From positions 975,001 to 1,039,000 of the forward strand of contig JALJCO010008621.1 of the NCBI GenBank assembly GCA_023101725.1: a stretch of DNA of 64,000 bases, given 5' to 3'. This document shows, piece by piece, positions 48,503-64,000 of the stretch. Both the position numbers and the translations under genes were made by a program. Position 1 is the stretch's first letter; every line of letters starts with the position of its first letter. The notes under the pieces are model-generated. The model was not told the origin of the DNA and ran no database searches. It was given only the letters and a program-made list of their open reading frames with translations. Origin of the DNA: Atherinomorus stipes (Eukaryota; Chordata; Actinopteri; Atheriniformes; Atherinidae).

Positions 48503-50929
48503 CATTCTGTATAATTTTATATTAAGTTAGATGATACAAAGCTGAATGGATTTCCTGTAACAAAACATAAAATGCATACTCGTTTTTTCCATGACAATCA
48601 TCTTCTATTATTATTAGGTATTTTAATAATGTGCTCCCAGCCTAATGGGATACATTTCTTGGGCTTTGGCATCTAATGAGGCCTATTACTAAGATGCCCA
48701 TGTCATATGGTGCTGCATACCATCTTATCTTCTACCCTATTTTCACTGCTTGGGAACAGATCACATCACCACCTCCTCAAGCACTGGGGTACATATAATG
48801 ACTATTTAGTGTTTCCTTTTTTAAACCAAGATTAGAGTTTGTGTCAGTAATACTGTGTAGTGGAAATAATTACCCTCCTGCCTGCAATTAGAGCTTAGCC
48901 TTATGGCTACAGGTCTAATTAGACATTGTTTTTACCTCAGAAATTATAAACAGACTTACAAATCAATGGTTTCAACGAGTGCTCTGCCAGTGTTTGACAT
49001 TTTATAAAATTGTTGCTCAGCCACTGAATTTCAGCTTATCTTTAAATTTAGATACATTTTTGTTTGTTATTCATAATAGATTAAGAGATAACATCTACCT
49101 AACAGAATTAGAACTAAGTGAAAAAAATATTTCATTAAGCCCAAAGGGAAATTCTAATTAAATCTGTGAAAAGCACACTAGATTTGGAAACTGCACAGCA
49201 AAAATGACAATTTCTTACAGTTTGGATAACAAGCACTTGCCCTTGACTTGCTAATGGGGCAAATCTCTAATGGTTTGTCAAACTCTTTAAAAATGATTTA
49301 AAAAATTCATAATTTAAGGCAAAGACATGCAAATTACTGTATTTCTGTGGTTTTATCAGCATGAGTCGGACATGCATTTGCAGTTCATAGATAGTATAGT
49401 ATAAAAAGTCAATGATTTCTTTCAATGTTATTAGATTTTTACCATAAGGGCTCATGAGAACTTTGTAAAAAGCTTATGGAGTCATTAAAAATGGTCTCAG
49501 AAGTTTTTAGTTTATCATATTGTTTGATAATGTTTATAAATATAGTATTGGCTCATTTCAGATAAATCCTAAATTATCGTTTTTTTGTTTGTTTGTTTTG
49601 TTGTTGGATTTTTTTTTGGCCCTGCAACAGACTGGCGACCTGTCCAGGGTGTACCTGCCTCTTGCCTGATAATAGGTTCCAGAAACCCCCGCATCCCTGA
49701 AATTAGTTTATTTGCTATTACATTATCAACAGGTGATAATGTATATCCATGTTATTGACTGCATTTGAATTGAATTTACTGGTGCAATTCTCATAGCATC
49801 ATAATATAACTAGTCACATTATGTTCAATCAGCTTGTACTGTAGCCAAAGCTGTTACATCATTCCAATTTCTGCATAACTTTTGTGGGACAAAAAAGGTG
49901 TGACTTGAATGATATGTTAAGGATTTTTATGCACTTTAAGCAAAAATACTGCAAAATCCTTCTCTTTTCAAAGTTTACAGTAAAGGGCACAGACATAATT
50001 ATGCCTTTTCCCAACTTCTTTAGCAACTTAGAGCTGCTGCTGTCACCAGAATTACAACCAAATATGGCTTTAGTGATAAGGAGTACAGTCACGACTGTGG
50101 GCTGAAGTATAAAATGCAGCCAGATGGAATTGTTGAAGCAGGGTTTCTGTATCCATAATGTCAAGCTTTGACAAGTATCAGAAGATCTGTCGTATTTGTG
50201 ATGACATAAACAGCACAGGCAGAATAACATAATGACTCATGGAGAAAATTCTCATTACAGATTTTTTTTTTTTTTACCTCGTTTAGAATATTTCAGTCAT
50301 CCACAATTTTATGATTGAAACATTTAATCTGCAAAAAAACCCACCCACTGTATATTTTTCAGTTTTGTAATAAAAATGTCAGGTTAGACATTGAATGACA
50401 ACTGGGTAGATAATGTATTTGCCATACTCCAAAATGAATGTGAAACATATCTCTTGGGGTCTGGAGACACATTGTACCTCTAATGCGGACACATCTGTGT
50501 ATGATGTTGTAGATTTGCATCAAAATTTTCAGCTTTGCCATGGATCATGGTCTGCAACATAAGTCTGTTGATTACCAGGGCTTCTTTGTGACTTAATAAC
50601 ATTTATCAATTTCCTCAGGTTTCAAATACTGAATTCTCTTTATTTAGATATGGGGGAATAGTCAGTGAATGAACTCTGTAAGTGACCAAGTTTGTGTAGC
50701 AAATTTATATCCACAACCTTTCACTGCACATGAACTTGCAGAACAAATCAAAATGTCCTATTTTGCAATTCAAGATTAAATTTTTTTTCAAAGCAGGGTC
50801 CGTGACATGGTTATCCAGCCTGCAAAACTATTTTTGACCTGTTCTGAATGAGCAGTCACAGCAGAGGCTCCACACTTGCATCACTTTATAGCAGATATTA
50901 GATTTTGTCATTGATATTTATCTGAGAGA
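48503..50929. other. Non-coding spacer
   Basis: No gene recognised. Contains the reverse repeat fragment at 49610-49700. Confidence 0.5.
49610..49700 (-). repeat. Reverse fragment of the 14070-14432 repeat family
   Basis: gcgacctgtccagggtgtac and aggttccagaaacccccgc are the complement of the cagggtacaccctggacagg and ggggtttctggacccct-type blocks in the repeat nested at 14.1 kb. Confidence 0.75.
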
Positions 50930-52110
50930 TGTGAAAGCATAGAGCCAAAAGGAGAATAACTGCCCACCTAAATGCCACAGAGATGGAGCACTTTTCTTGA
51001 AATATCACAGACTCAGAGGTTGTGAATTGTGTATTTGCAACAATAAGAAGACCACTAACATTTCAGACAAATGCAGCCAACCAATAGAGCCAATTGTTGC
51101 CAACGTGTAAACTCTGTCAAGAATATGACGACATACAACACCATAGCTCTTTGAAATATTCTGCTGAATTTCATTTAATGGATGGCAAAATGAATTCAGC
51201 GGGGAAAGTTGTGCATCAGACTTTTGCTTTAACATGAACCCTGTCTAAAACCTGCATGGCTCTAACAGAGACATCATTTGTGTTCCTCATCACACTGATG
51301 GATATAGTTTTTTGTTTATATCCTTACAAACTATAAAGTTATTTTATGTTAATCCCGTAGAAAAAGAAAACTATTTAGTCTGTTTTGTAACACATTAAGG
51401 ATACACCTACAATAGACTTTATCAGAGAATCTTTTTATGTGAATGAGAGAGATGTTAAAGATTCAAAATGATTGCTATTGGTTAGCCACTAAGTACTTTC
51501 AATTTGGTGCAGGACACAAAGTACAGAAATTAAGAATGATTTGCAGAAGGGGAAAGTTAAAACATTGGAAAGCTGACAAAATCTAGCATGTTTCATCAGT
51601 TTGGCCTTTCTGTATTTCACCCCCTCTGGAGACAATTTGCAAACCTTAGTAAACCAGGCTGCAGGGCCGATGAGACTGATTTTGAGCTCATGACGATTAA
51701 CACTGTGAAGGAAAGCCTTAAGTCTGTTGTCATGGGGGCATCTACTACACAGAGAGCCTGCGGACCTCAGCCTTTTCAGCTTCATTATTTTTGGTGCAAC
51801 AGAAACGGTACATTGTTGAAAGTAAAATCCCCCCCCCCCCCCCCCCTTTTGGTGAAAACAGACAAGGGAAATGTAAAGCAAAAGCAGGTCTGGCAGGGGA
51901 CAAAGGAAAAAAAGAATGCTTAAATTCCAAATTGTTTTCCATCCATTTGTCCCCTGACAATAGCAGAATAGTTGCTTCCAGTGTCTGAGCTGTTATGGTC
52001 AGATCTTGGCTTGAATACATTTGCTCTTCACAAAGTCAAAGCCATTTCACACAATATGTAAAATAACATTTATAATACTTCCCCAGAAGCATCCCCATAG
52101 TATACTTTCC
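50930..52110 (-). repeat. Duplicated block A': inverted copy of dag1 3' UTR and flank
   Basis: Read on the minus strand, it follows 24660-26720 in the same order with indels: ggacaaatggatgg, then ccatgacaacaga, then ggtttactaagg, then ataactttatagtttgt, then aaatacacaa. It is shorter than the original, mostly through loss of the part equivalent to 25.4-25.95 kb. It has gained a poly(C) run. No dystroglycan coding sequence was found adjoining it. Confidence 0.85.
51829..51846. repeat. Poly(C)18
   Basis: 18 consecutive C inside block A'; the corresponding place in dag1 3' UTR has no such run. Confidence 0.95.
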
Positions 52111-52279
52111 ACTCACCTTTATCTTGCTCCCACAACACCAAACCTTTCAGAGTGGACTTTTCTATTTTCTAGTGTTGCCAGGAGGGTATTTCTAGCATTG
52201 CCATCTCAGTGTGCTTCACGGGGAAAAGCCAAATGAAAAAGAGAGAGCTTATTGCAAACCATCAAGTTATCGATCCATA

Positions 52280-52330
52280 TCAATGACAAGTGACAATAAA
52301 AAGTTGCAAACCTTCAAACTTCAAACTAAG
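52280..52330 (+). repeat. Possible retroposon tail
   Basis: gtgacaataaaaagttgcaa followed by about three (AACTTC)-like repeats, similar in style to the tail near 36.87 kb. Confidence 0.35.
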
Positions 52331-53059
52331 TTTGAGTAGCTTATAGGATCAGAGAAAAACAATGTCATTTCAAAGTTTAGCAAATAGGAAATCACCTATT
52401 TATTTCAGTATTTTCTACAGCACAGTAAGCTGCGAGTGAGAGGGGACCTAAGAAAACACTGATAATCAATGTTACACAGCTGCTGTTTCTCTCCCAACAC
52501 ACCCTGGCTTATTTAATTAGTCAAGTGTTGCAAAATTTCTACATATAAAAACCAACAAAACAGGAAAACAGTAAAGTTAATAAAAACACCACTTGTCATT
52601 TTTAGTTATTATAACAAGATAAGGTCTACAGTTGTAACAATGATCAAAACTAGAGAAAAAAATGTTACACTTTACCATTGAAATAAACATTAGACCATTA
52701 AAATATTTCAAATTAGGAGAAGCTGAAGTCTAGATTTCTCATATTTTGTAGATCAGCTGCTGTGGTTTTAGATCTTTCAGTTGCTCAGGGCCTTTCAGGG
52801 TTCCAGGTTTTTCGGGTCTTCCTACATATTTTTTGTTTCACATGGCAACATGTTTCCAGTGGGACAAGCCTTTTATAGCAAAGCCATGCTGTTGTAATAT
52901 GTGCAGTAATAATTTGCCTTTGATTGCAGAGCTCATATTACAGTAGCAAGGCCTTGGCTACCTAGGAATAAGTTATATGATAAACATACCATGTGCAAGG
53001 TCTCATTTGTGGATGCAGAAAAGAACTGTGTCCAGTGGTTTGCATGTTTCCATGTATAA

Positions 53060-54540
53060 TTGCTGGGGTTTCACTGAAACTCTTTGTTGTCATGAACTGC
53101 ATGCAGAATTAAAATTAATCATGTTAAGTTATCATGTCAAGTCCTGATCTCTCCTCAAGCTTTGTGTTGTTGCAATGTTTGCAGCCCCATCCTGTGAAAG
53201 AATGAGGTGGAACACAATGCTTACTTGCCCTGAGCAGGAAGCCTCTGAATCACATTTTGTGATCTGTCAGTACCGCTACTGCAGATCTTAGATTCTGGCA
53301 CAGGAAAGTGAGATTGCAATGCTCTAAGGCACAAAATATGCAGATATTTATACAGCATCAATAGATGGCAGTAGCATCACACTATGACAAAAGTACTGAT
53401 AAATACCCCGTGTACAGTATATCATATCTTTTGTAAACAAGCAATAAGTAGCCTTTAGCTACGGTAAACAAAATATAAGACTGCAATTATTTTTTATCAG
53501 ATTCTGCGTCTATGAGTTACAAGATCCTATTATAAGATATTTGTGTTTATTTCAATTCATTATCTTACAGGAGGGGTACCAAAACACAACCTGTGATTCA
53601 ATGAAGGTGCCACTGATCCATGTGATACTATTCATTAAGCAGTGCATCAGCAAGACGTGATCCTTACTCAGTTTTCCTTGATGATAGAACGTGTTGGCTC
53701 TCTTAAGACACATATAATTAGAGAGTGCGATAATTTTGAACAACTGTGAAACTCACATTCAGCCACAGATTTTAGAAAGTGTAGGGTAATTGCATTAGGC
53801 TCTTATCTTATAAATTGGATCCACTCCAGAGCTACTATGGAAATCCTCGATTTGAGTCGAGGAAGGAGTCTGTTCACATAGAAGCTGTGGATTTTCAGAG
53901 GCATGACAAAGCTTCAGTAAGAAGTTTGGGGAGCTGCAGCAAACTAGGAGGGGGGACATGACAGATTTTGCCTCTCACTGGCTTTAATGGTGCGAGCAGC
54001 ATTTTTTAGCTGAAGCTTGCTGCAGGGGCTGAGGGCAGCAGCAGAAACTTGTCATATGGGAGGTGATTAGCAACAATTTACATGACTGTGCATTTAAAAA
54101 GCGTAGAAGACATAACAGTATTGGGGTCAGGTTTCAACCCCTGCCATGTAATGTCATGCTGAACGAGCCTCCCCCTCACTCTTAAAGAGCACAGCTGAAT
54201 CAACATGTTGTTTATGCTCTAAATTATAGACAATGCAGCAGCAGGATCACTGCCACTCATATTCCTCTCTGCAGCATGCATTTAGCTGGAATCTTTCTGC
54301 CCTCTGTCATTATATTCAGCCCAGAAAACATCCAAAAATGGGAGGGTTTCTCTATATATTATTGTTGCACATCATTTTTAGCTTTTACAGACATTGTGTG
54401 ATCTGTCAGGCTTATGTTAGAGATGAATGTTTGTGCAGAGCACGCATCCTGCACGCTCCCTGCTGGCCTGATGGCCAGATGGGTCAGTGACTGTGTAGTC
54501 AGGGTTTGGCGGGCCCCTTCTGTTCATTGTGAGGGTCCAC
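53060..54540 (+). repeat. Duplicated block B': diverged direct copy of block B
   Basis: Shares, in order, with 33880-35130: tttgcagccccatc/tctgcagtgccatc, tttgtgatctgtcagtac/tttgtcatctgtcagtac, cctttagc, gtgttggctctctta, tattggggtcaggttt and gcagcaggatcactgccac. Spacing differs by small indels only, so the relation is an old duplication rather than chance. Confidence 0.7.
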
Positions 54541-57500
54541 TCATGGGATCAAAACCCTAGAGATGAAAATTATAGAAGCTGGATAACAAGGTACATGGAT
54601 TGCAAGCTGAGCTGCGACATTCACTCACAAACACAGTCAGTGCACACTTAAACTCCACACAGGTATGTGAAGGAGTATGCCTTGTGTCATTCTTGCCAGA
54701 AAGTGTGCTGTATTGGTATGCCTTGCTTTTTTTATATTCCTGCAGGACACAGATCTGTCAGTATGATGTTTTTACTGAATAACAGACAATTTAACAAAAG
54801 ACATTGTTATTCTCTTTAATAATCTGGAGGCAGACCTGATCTTTCATCACTCCAGACAAGCTCTTCAGGAAGGAAACATTATTATAAGGACATTATTATT
54901 TTTCTTTATTTCTACTAAATCTAAATATATTTATTTAGTCAAGTCATCTTCTGCTGCTATTCCAGTCCATTAACTCCATTGTGAAGATACATAATTGATG
55001 CAGCCTTTGGGTAGAGTTTAATCAAATGGAGAGTGCTCCACACTCCACCGCCACATGAAAAATGAGAAATACAATTCCCTGCGATGTCGATTGTAAGGTA
55101 AGACTATAATTCACACTTTGAATTGATTTATCATCATTTGACTGTGCACTTTCTTCTTAATGCCCAGAGCAAAACTCACAGTGTATAAGTGTTTGAAGAT
55201 AGATTCACGTGAAGGAGTTTTGTGCCTGAGCTGCGATCTGTATGAAGAGTAAAGACTGAGAATACATGCAACACCAAACAGTTGTTACTAATCTGCATTC
55301 TTGCAGAAATTGGGCTTGGTGGCTGTTTTCTGTACCTTTTAAGATTCCACTTTCATTTAATTTTTGTTTGACATGGATTTGTATCAGTCTTAGCCACCTA
55401 TTTATTTCCATCTTAGTGTTTTGTTTCTCTTTAGGAATTTACTTTTCTTTGAAGCATTAGTGGGAGGGACGTGGGATGTCGAATTGCATTATTAATGCTG
55501 TGCTGCCTGAAATAAAGGGCTTTGCTTTTGAGTTAAATTTCACAGCCAGTCAACACTTGCTGTCAAGCCTGGCTGAGGCAACAGGTGATTTTCCTTGGTG
55601 TAAATGCTGTTGGCTTTTGTTTGAGCCCCCAACCAAAGCTTTGATATGGCTGTTAAAAAAAAAAAGTGTGGTCTTATCTTATATAAGCTTCTGAAAGTAA
55701 GTTGTGTCTCTCATATAGTCAAGGCAGAACATATAGGCACCATATTTACAAAATGAATGCCTCTACTTGTAAGTCTTTTCCCAATGGATGCATTCCTGTA
55801 ACAGAGGGGGGGGGGGGGGGGGACTGGGGAAAAGTGGCAGATTAGTGCACCTACTCAGCTGCAAATTCTCAAGAGCATTCGTCTCACTCAGCCATCTTAA
55901 TAACACAGTAGTCAATTAAACCCATGAAGTCAGATTTGTAATTTCCACATAATCATTAACCGAAATTAGAAGTTTGGATATTGAAGAGATTAGAGGGAAA
56001 GACAGGGAGAGAGGCAGTGAGAGGGGTAGAAATCTCTCAGCCAGTGATCTCAGATGAGTGAAGATAAAGGAGGTGACGGAGCTAATTGTGAAGTGTCAGA
56101 ATCCATATCTCTTATGACTGTCAAATGAGCAAATTTCAAATGTATTCTCTCCACCCACCCAACTCCCTCCCCACAGGGTAAACGTGGTGAGAGATAGGAA
56201 TAAATACCAGGAGACACTAATGTGATGAGAATGATGCCTGGTCTCTTCCGCTGATTAAAAATGCAATAACACTATGACAAACACACACACACACACACAC
56301 ACATGCTGTGCAGCCCAAACAGACTGAAGTGTAGCTCTATGGACCAGCAGATAAGAAATGGGACCAAGTCACCTCCGACTAATATACCATGAATACAAAG
56401 CACTGGATCAATTTCTGAAATCGCTCTTTTTAGAATAAACAGCATATCAGCATAATTTGCTCATGAACTTCCTGGAGAAGATAATTACTGCCTACCAGAA
56501 GATGTAGATGTTATGATTCATGTCTAAAGAATGACTATGTATTCTATTACCGATTAGAAAATCTTAGTGTCACCCTGAGCCGGTAACAGTAACAGGCTTG
56601 TTTTCCTGAGAACAGGAAAGATGCAAAGAAAGGAAAATACGATGGGAATCAGGAGGCATCATAGGGAGCTTTTGAGTACATAATGCAGCAGGGAGAAAAA
56701 TTTAAGAGGACTGAAGAGTGTCTTTATCCAACCCTATGTTATATCAGGCTTCAGCTGGTCACTGACGGGAAGCAGATAAGGTTTCTCTCTGGCTGCAGTT
56801 GGATAATTGGACATTTATGGAGAGATAGGAGAGCCCAAGGCCCAGGAGCCATGAAACAGAGCTAATCTAGAGTCAGCATCAGTAAATTGCCTGTGAAAGA
56901 GCGCATCAGGAGCTCTGACAAGATAAAGAAGGCTTTCCTCAAAGGCGGAGCTGGACCAAAGTGACACAAAAACTCAGATAGAAGAAAATCTAAGCCTTCG
57001 TTTCTAAGACTTTTAGATGACACGAGGTCCTCACTGAAATGCGCATTTCTGTCAAGCAGCAGTGTCACCTTGTCGACCAAATTAGGTCATGCAGTCTTGT
57101 AATTCTTTGTGAGAATGGTTTTGACAACTTTGACAGCTCCTGCAATCAAAAACATTTGGCAAAACTGTCTGTTTCTTAAAGGTAAAAACCTCTGCAGCAT
57201 TACAGTAAGTTCTCTACATCTAATCAGAGACAATACAAAAAAACATGCTGTGTCTACAGGCCGATTGACTTACATCTGTAAGTTCTCTCGGTGGAGTTTG
57301 CCTTGAACACAGTTTTTTTTATGATTGGTTTTGTTCCTTTGATGTGCTTCCTATTTGATTGTCCCAGGAAACTGCTGCCTACAGAACAGGTGCATACTGA
57401 GCAGGTGGGCCCTTACATAGGTGCTTTGAGAGACTGAAGCTGGGGTAGTCCATACTGTGCAACTATTTTAGGCAGGTGAAGTCTATTCCTGAATACATCT

Positions 57501-58734
57501 TCCTTTTTGATATTTTCAGACTCTCACAGATCTCAATGTTTTTGTTTTACATCGACCTCCAAAAGGCTATTGCTTGAGCTGTTTAGTCTTTCTTTTGCTT
57601 TTTGCTGAGCTGCAAGCCTAAACTCTGCTCAGCCCTACTGATTACTTGCACACAGACACTGACACAGGCAATTAATTTGCCAGGGGAGAGGCTAGTCTTA
57701 ATTGGGTATAAGTGGGATTTTTCTTGGCTGTGTGCAACAGAAAATGACAGACTGTGTGTATGAGAAGTAAAGACCATCTGGTCCCACAGGAGCTGAGAGA
57801 GATGCCAGACAAATGGAAAGAGAAACAAGAGAAAACCTGTGTGGGTTATGATATCATTCTTTCCCTCCCTGTCTCTTATTCTTGCACACAAAAGAGGAAT
57901 CGTCATCTCATGGTCATATATCATTTGTCCGTGGAACAGCCTAGAGGGGGCTGCTCACTCGTGAAGAAACAGAAGTCTCTCAAGCGTGGCCTATTCATAC
58001 TTTTATGTAATGATCAATATTGAAAATAGTAACATTAGGCCTGTAGGCAAGAGCAGAAATAAGGAGCGGTTAACGTGTAATAGCTTGGTCATCAGCAGGA
58101 CAAATTGACCTGACATGTTATATCATTCATGTAGGTGATTGGTAGTGAAACTTGCAAAGAGCAACTGTGAGAAAGATAAACAAAAGATGAGACAGAAGGA
58201 GCGAGGGGTGAGTAAAGGATTCAGCTAGTGAACATCCTCTCCTCTCGCCAGGTTCCATCACTGCTCAGTGAGCTCACTAATATGCTCTGTCATGAAGTGA
58301 GACAGAAAACCAGCACATAACATTTCCATTAACTGCCAGAAACCCATAAACAACACGTATTTGCACTTATTGTACTTGTCCACACACCAGTTTAAACACA
58401 CTCCAAGATCTCCTGCTTTGACACACAACCATGCCCCATTCAGACAAACAGAAATGACTATTATTTGCTGTCTGGTTTAATTGTATAAAAGATAACAAAA
58501 TCATTTTATTACATATTCATTTTTAGACAGACATCACAACATACTTGCATGATTGGCCTGGTATTCATATTTTCCCACAGCATAATTAGGCAAAGTACGA
58601 AACTATATGAAACAAACAACAAACAAACATGCTTGCAGATACAGTTTAAAGCCATATCCCATCATTCAGTGAACTTCACTTCTGGTAAAGAAAATAAACT
58701 GCAGAAGGATGCTGAAGCTCATTATCATTTTCAG
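54541..58734. other. Non-coding spacer with short homopolymer and CA tracts
   Basis: No gene recognised. Contains a run of 17 G at 55806-55822 and a (CA)n tract at 56280-56302. It separates the duplicated blocks from the grm7 3' end. Confidence 0.5.
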
Positions 58735-59489
58735 AATTTATTTATCTTTTTTAAGGTTTACATCAAATAGAACAGACATACATTGGCACATGCAAAGTGA
58801 ACACTTTGTGGTGCTTTCATTGCCATCCAAATCCAATTGAACAAAGACTGGATATTTATTTTTGTGTACTCCAAACATGAAAATACTCTCAGATATTTAC
58901 AAAAAAATATACTTACAATGCCCATCACTCTAACATAACAATCATTTGGGACTGATTAGAGCTGAAGTTGTTAAAACAAAATACTGTATGTGGCAGAGCT
59001 TGCTGTTCAAGGTAATTAAATCAACTTTGAGGAAAAAGAGGCACAGAAGAAAATCACTTATAAACAATACAAAACAGAAATCAGATAATGGAAACCCCAA
59101 GAGAATATGGCTTTAATGACATTTTAAAAGAAAAAGAAAAGTCTTGAAGCAGATCCACTGTCCATTTTTGCGTTTGCGCTCATTCACAGTGACCCCTATT
59201 AACAGGCGAGTTGACCTCTGTCAGAGACAGATTCTGGGGCCACAACACAAGTTTGCAACCTGCAGTTTGGTTGTAGGGACCGACCCAGCCTCACCGGCCT
59301 AAAGCTCTGCTTGTCTCTGTCAGGACTCATGCATCATGTCTGGATGAGGGTTGGATGCATTCCACAGTCCTGGAGTGCATAGGTACTGCAGGTGGTGCTG
59401 GGATGCCTGCGCTCTCTGTCTGCCTCTCTGATCTTTTATAACTTTGCCACTCACAGATAAAGGACAAACAGCTTTCATTTCCACATAGA
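58735..59489 (-). other. grm7: grm7 3' UTR (end uncertain)
   Basis: Downstream of the grm7 stop on the minus strand. AATAAA signals on that strand lie at 58855-58860, 58737-58742 and 58505-58510. The part next to the stop (59160-59460) is GC-richer. Mammalian GRM7 has a longer 3' UTR, so the true end may be further left. Confidence 0.4.
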
Positions 59490-59539
59490 TCAGATCCTGA
59501 GGTTGTTATAACTCACGTATGTTTTCTTGGTTGCTTGAC
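59490..59539 (-). CDS. grm7: Metabotropic glutamate receptor 7, last exon (PDZ-ligand tail)
   Basis: Last coding exon of a group III metabotropic glutamate receptor, a Gi/o-coupled presynaptic receptor. Acceptor ctctgttttcag on the minus strand precedes 59539. The exon starts in phase 2, completing a Ser codon with the preceding exon, then gives QATKKTYVSYNNLRI and stop. The mammalian receptor 7a tail ends KKKYVSYNNLVI; receptors 4 and 8 end in NHAI and NHSI-type tails, so receptor 7 is the best match. The last three residues LRI keep the hydrophobic residues at positions 0 and -2 used for PICK1 PDZ binding; the -1 residue is Arg instead of Val. Only 50 nt long, missed by ORF length filters. 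The phase match with the upstream exon (1 nt + 2 nt) supports the call. Confidence 0.92.

Positions 59540-64000
<4,461 letters not shown>

Overview
This window looks like ray-finned fish DNA, most likely a teleost. It holds two split vertebrate genes with long introns. Spacers and introns are full of non-autonomous hAT elements with 8-bp target-site duplications, Tc1/mariner relatives, L2-type LINE ends and long (TA)n, (ATCT)n and (CA)n tracts. There are no operons, tRNAs, rRNAs or CRISPR arrays. Only about 3 kb of the 64 kb is protein-coding with confidence.

Left part (1-26.2 kb): 1-7.5 kb has no recognisable gene, only one palindromic DNA transposon and one perfect hairpin. A GC-richer, promoter-like stretch at about 7.56-8.56 kb probably holds the untranslated first exon of dag1 (dystroglycan, + strand). 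A 12.9-kb intron follows. It contains a possible piggyBac-like element, four complete hAT elements, a hAT remnant and a 148-bp tandem duplication. dag1 coding exons are 21026-21391 and 22321-24630, joined across an intron whose 5' splice site appears to be GC rather than GT. The product is about 891 residues and keeps the signal anchor, furin site, mucin-like stretch, SEA G|S autocleavage site, membrane helix and PPxY tail. The 3' UTR probably ends near 26.2 kb.

Middle part (26.2-58.7 kb): about 33 kb without a confident gene. It carries a fifth hAT element (26969-28376), a 0.7-kb foldback element, LINE ends, two related Tc1 transposase fragments, an IS630-like element (38468-39269) and a decayed Tc1 element (47590-48502). 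Two old local duplications are visible on direct reading. The dag1 3' UTR plus its downstream flank (24660-26720) has a diverged inverted copy at 50930-52110. A second block (33880-35130) has a diverged direct copy at 53060-54540.

Right part (58.7-64 kb): the 3' end of a group III metabotropic glutamate receptor gene on the minus strand, best matched to grm7. It has the exon for the last membrane helix and cytoplasmic tail (62631-62883) and the short last exon (59490-59539) ending in a PDZ-binding tail. dag1 and grm7 are therefore convergent.

The two genes do not form a pathway. dag1 encodes the laminin-to-dystrophin link at the cell surface. grm7 encodes a presynaptic glutamate receptor. 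I found no convincing new multi-gene system. The observations most worth testing are the inverted dag1 3' duplicate, the GC-AG intron and the dense hAT cluster in dag1 intron 1.
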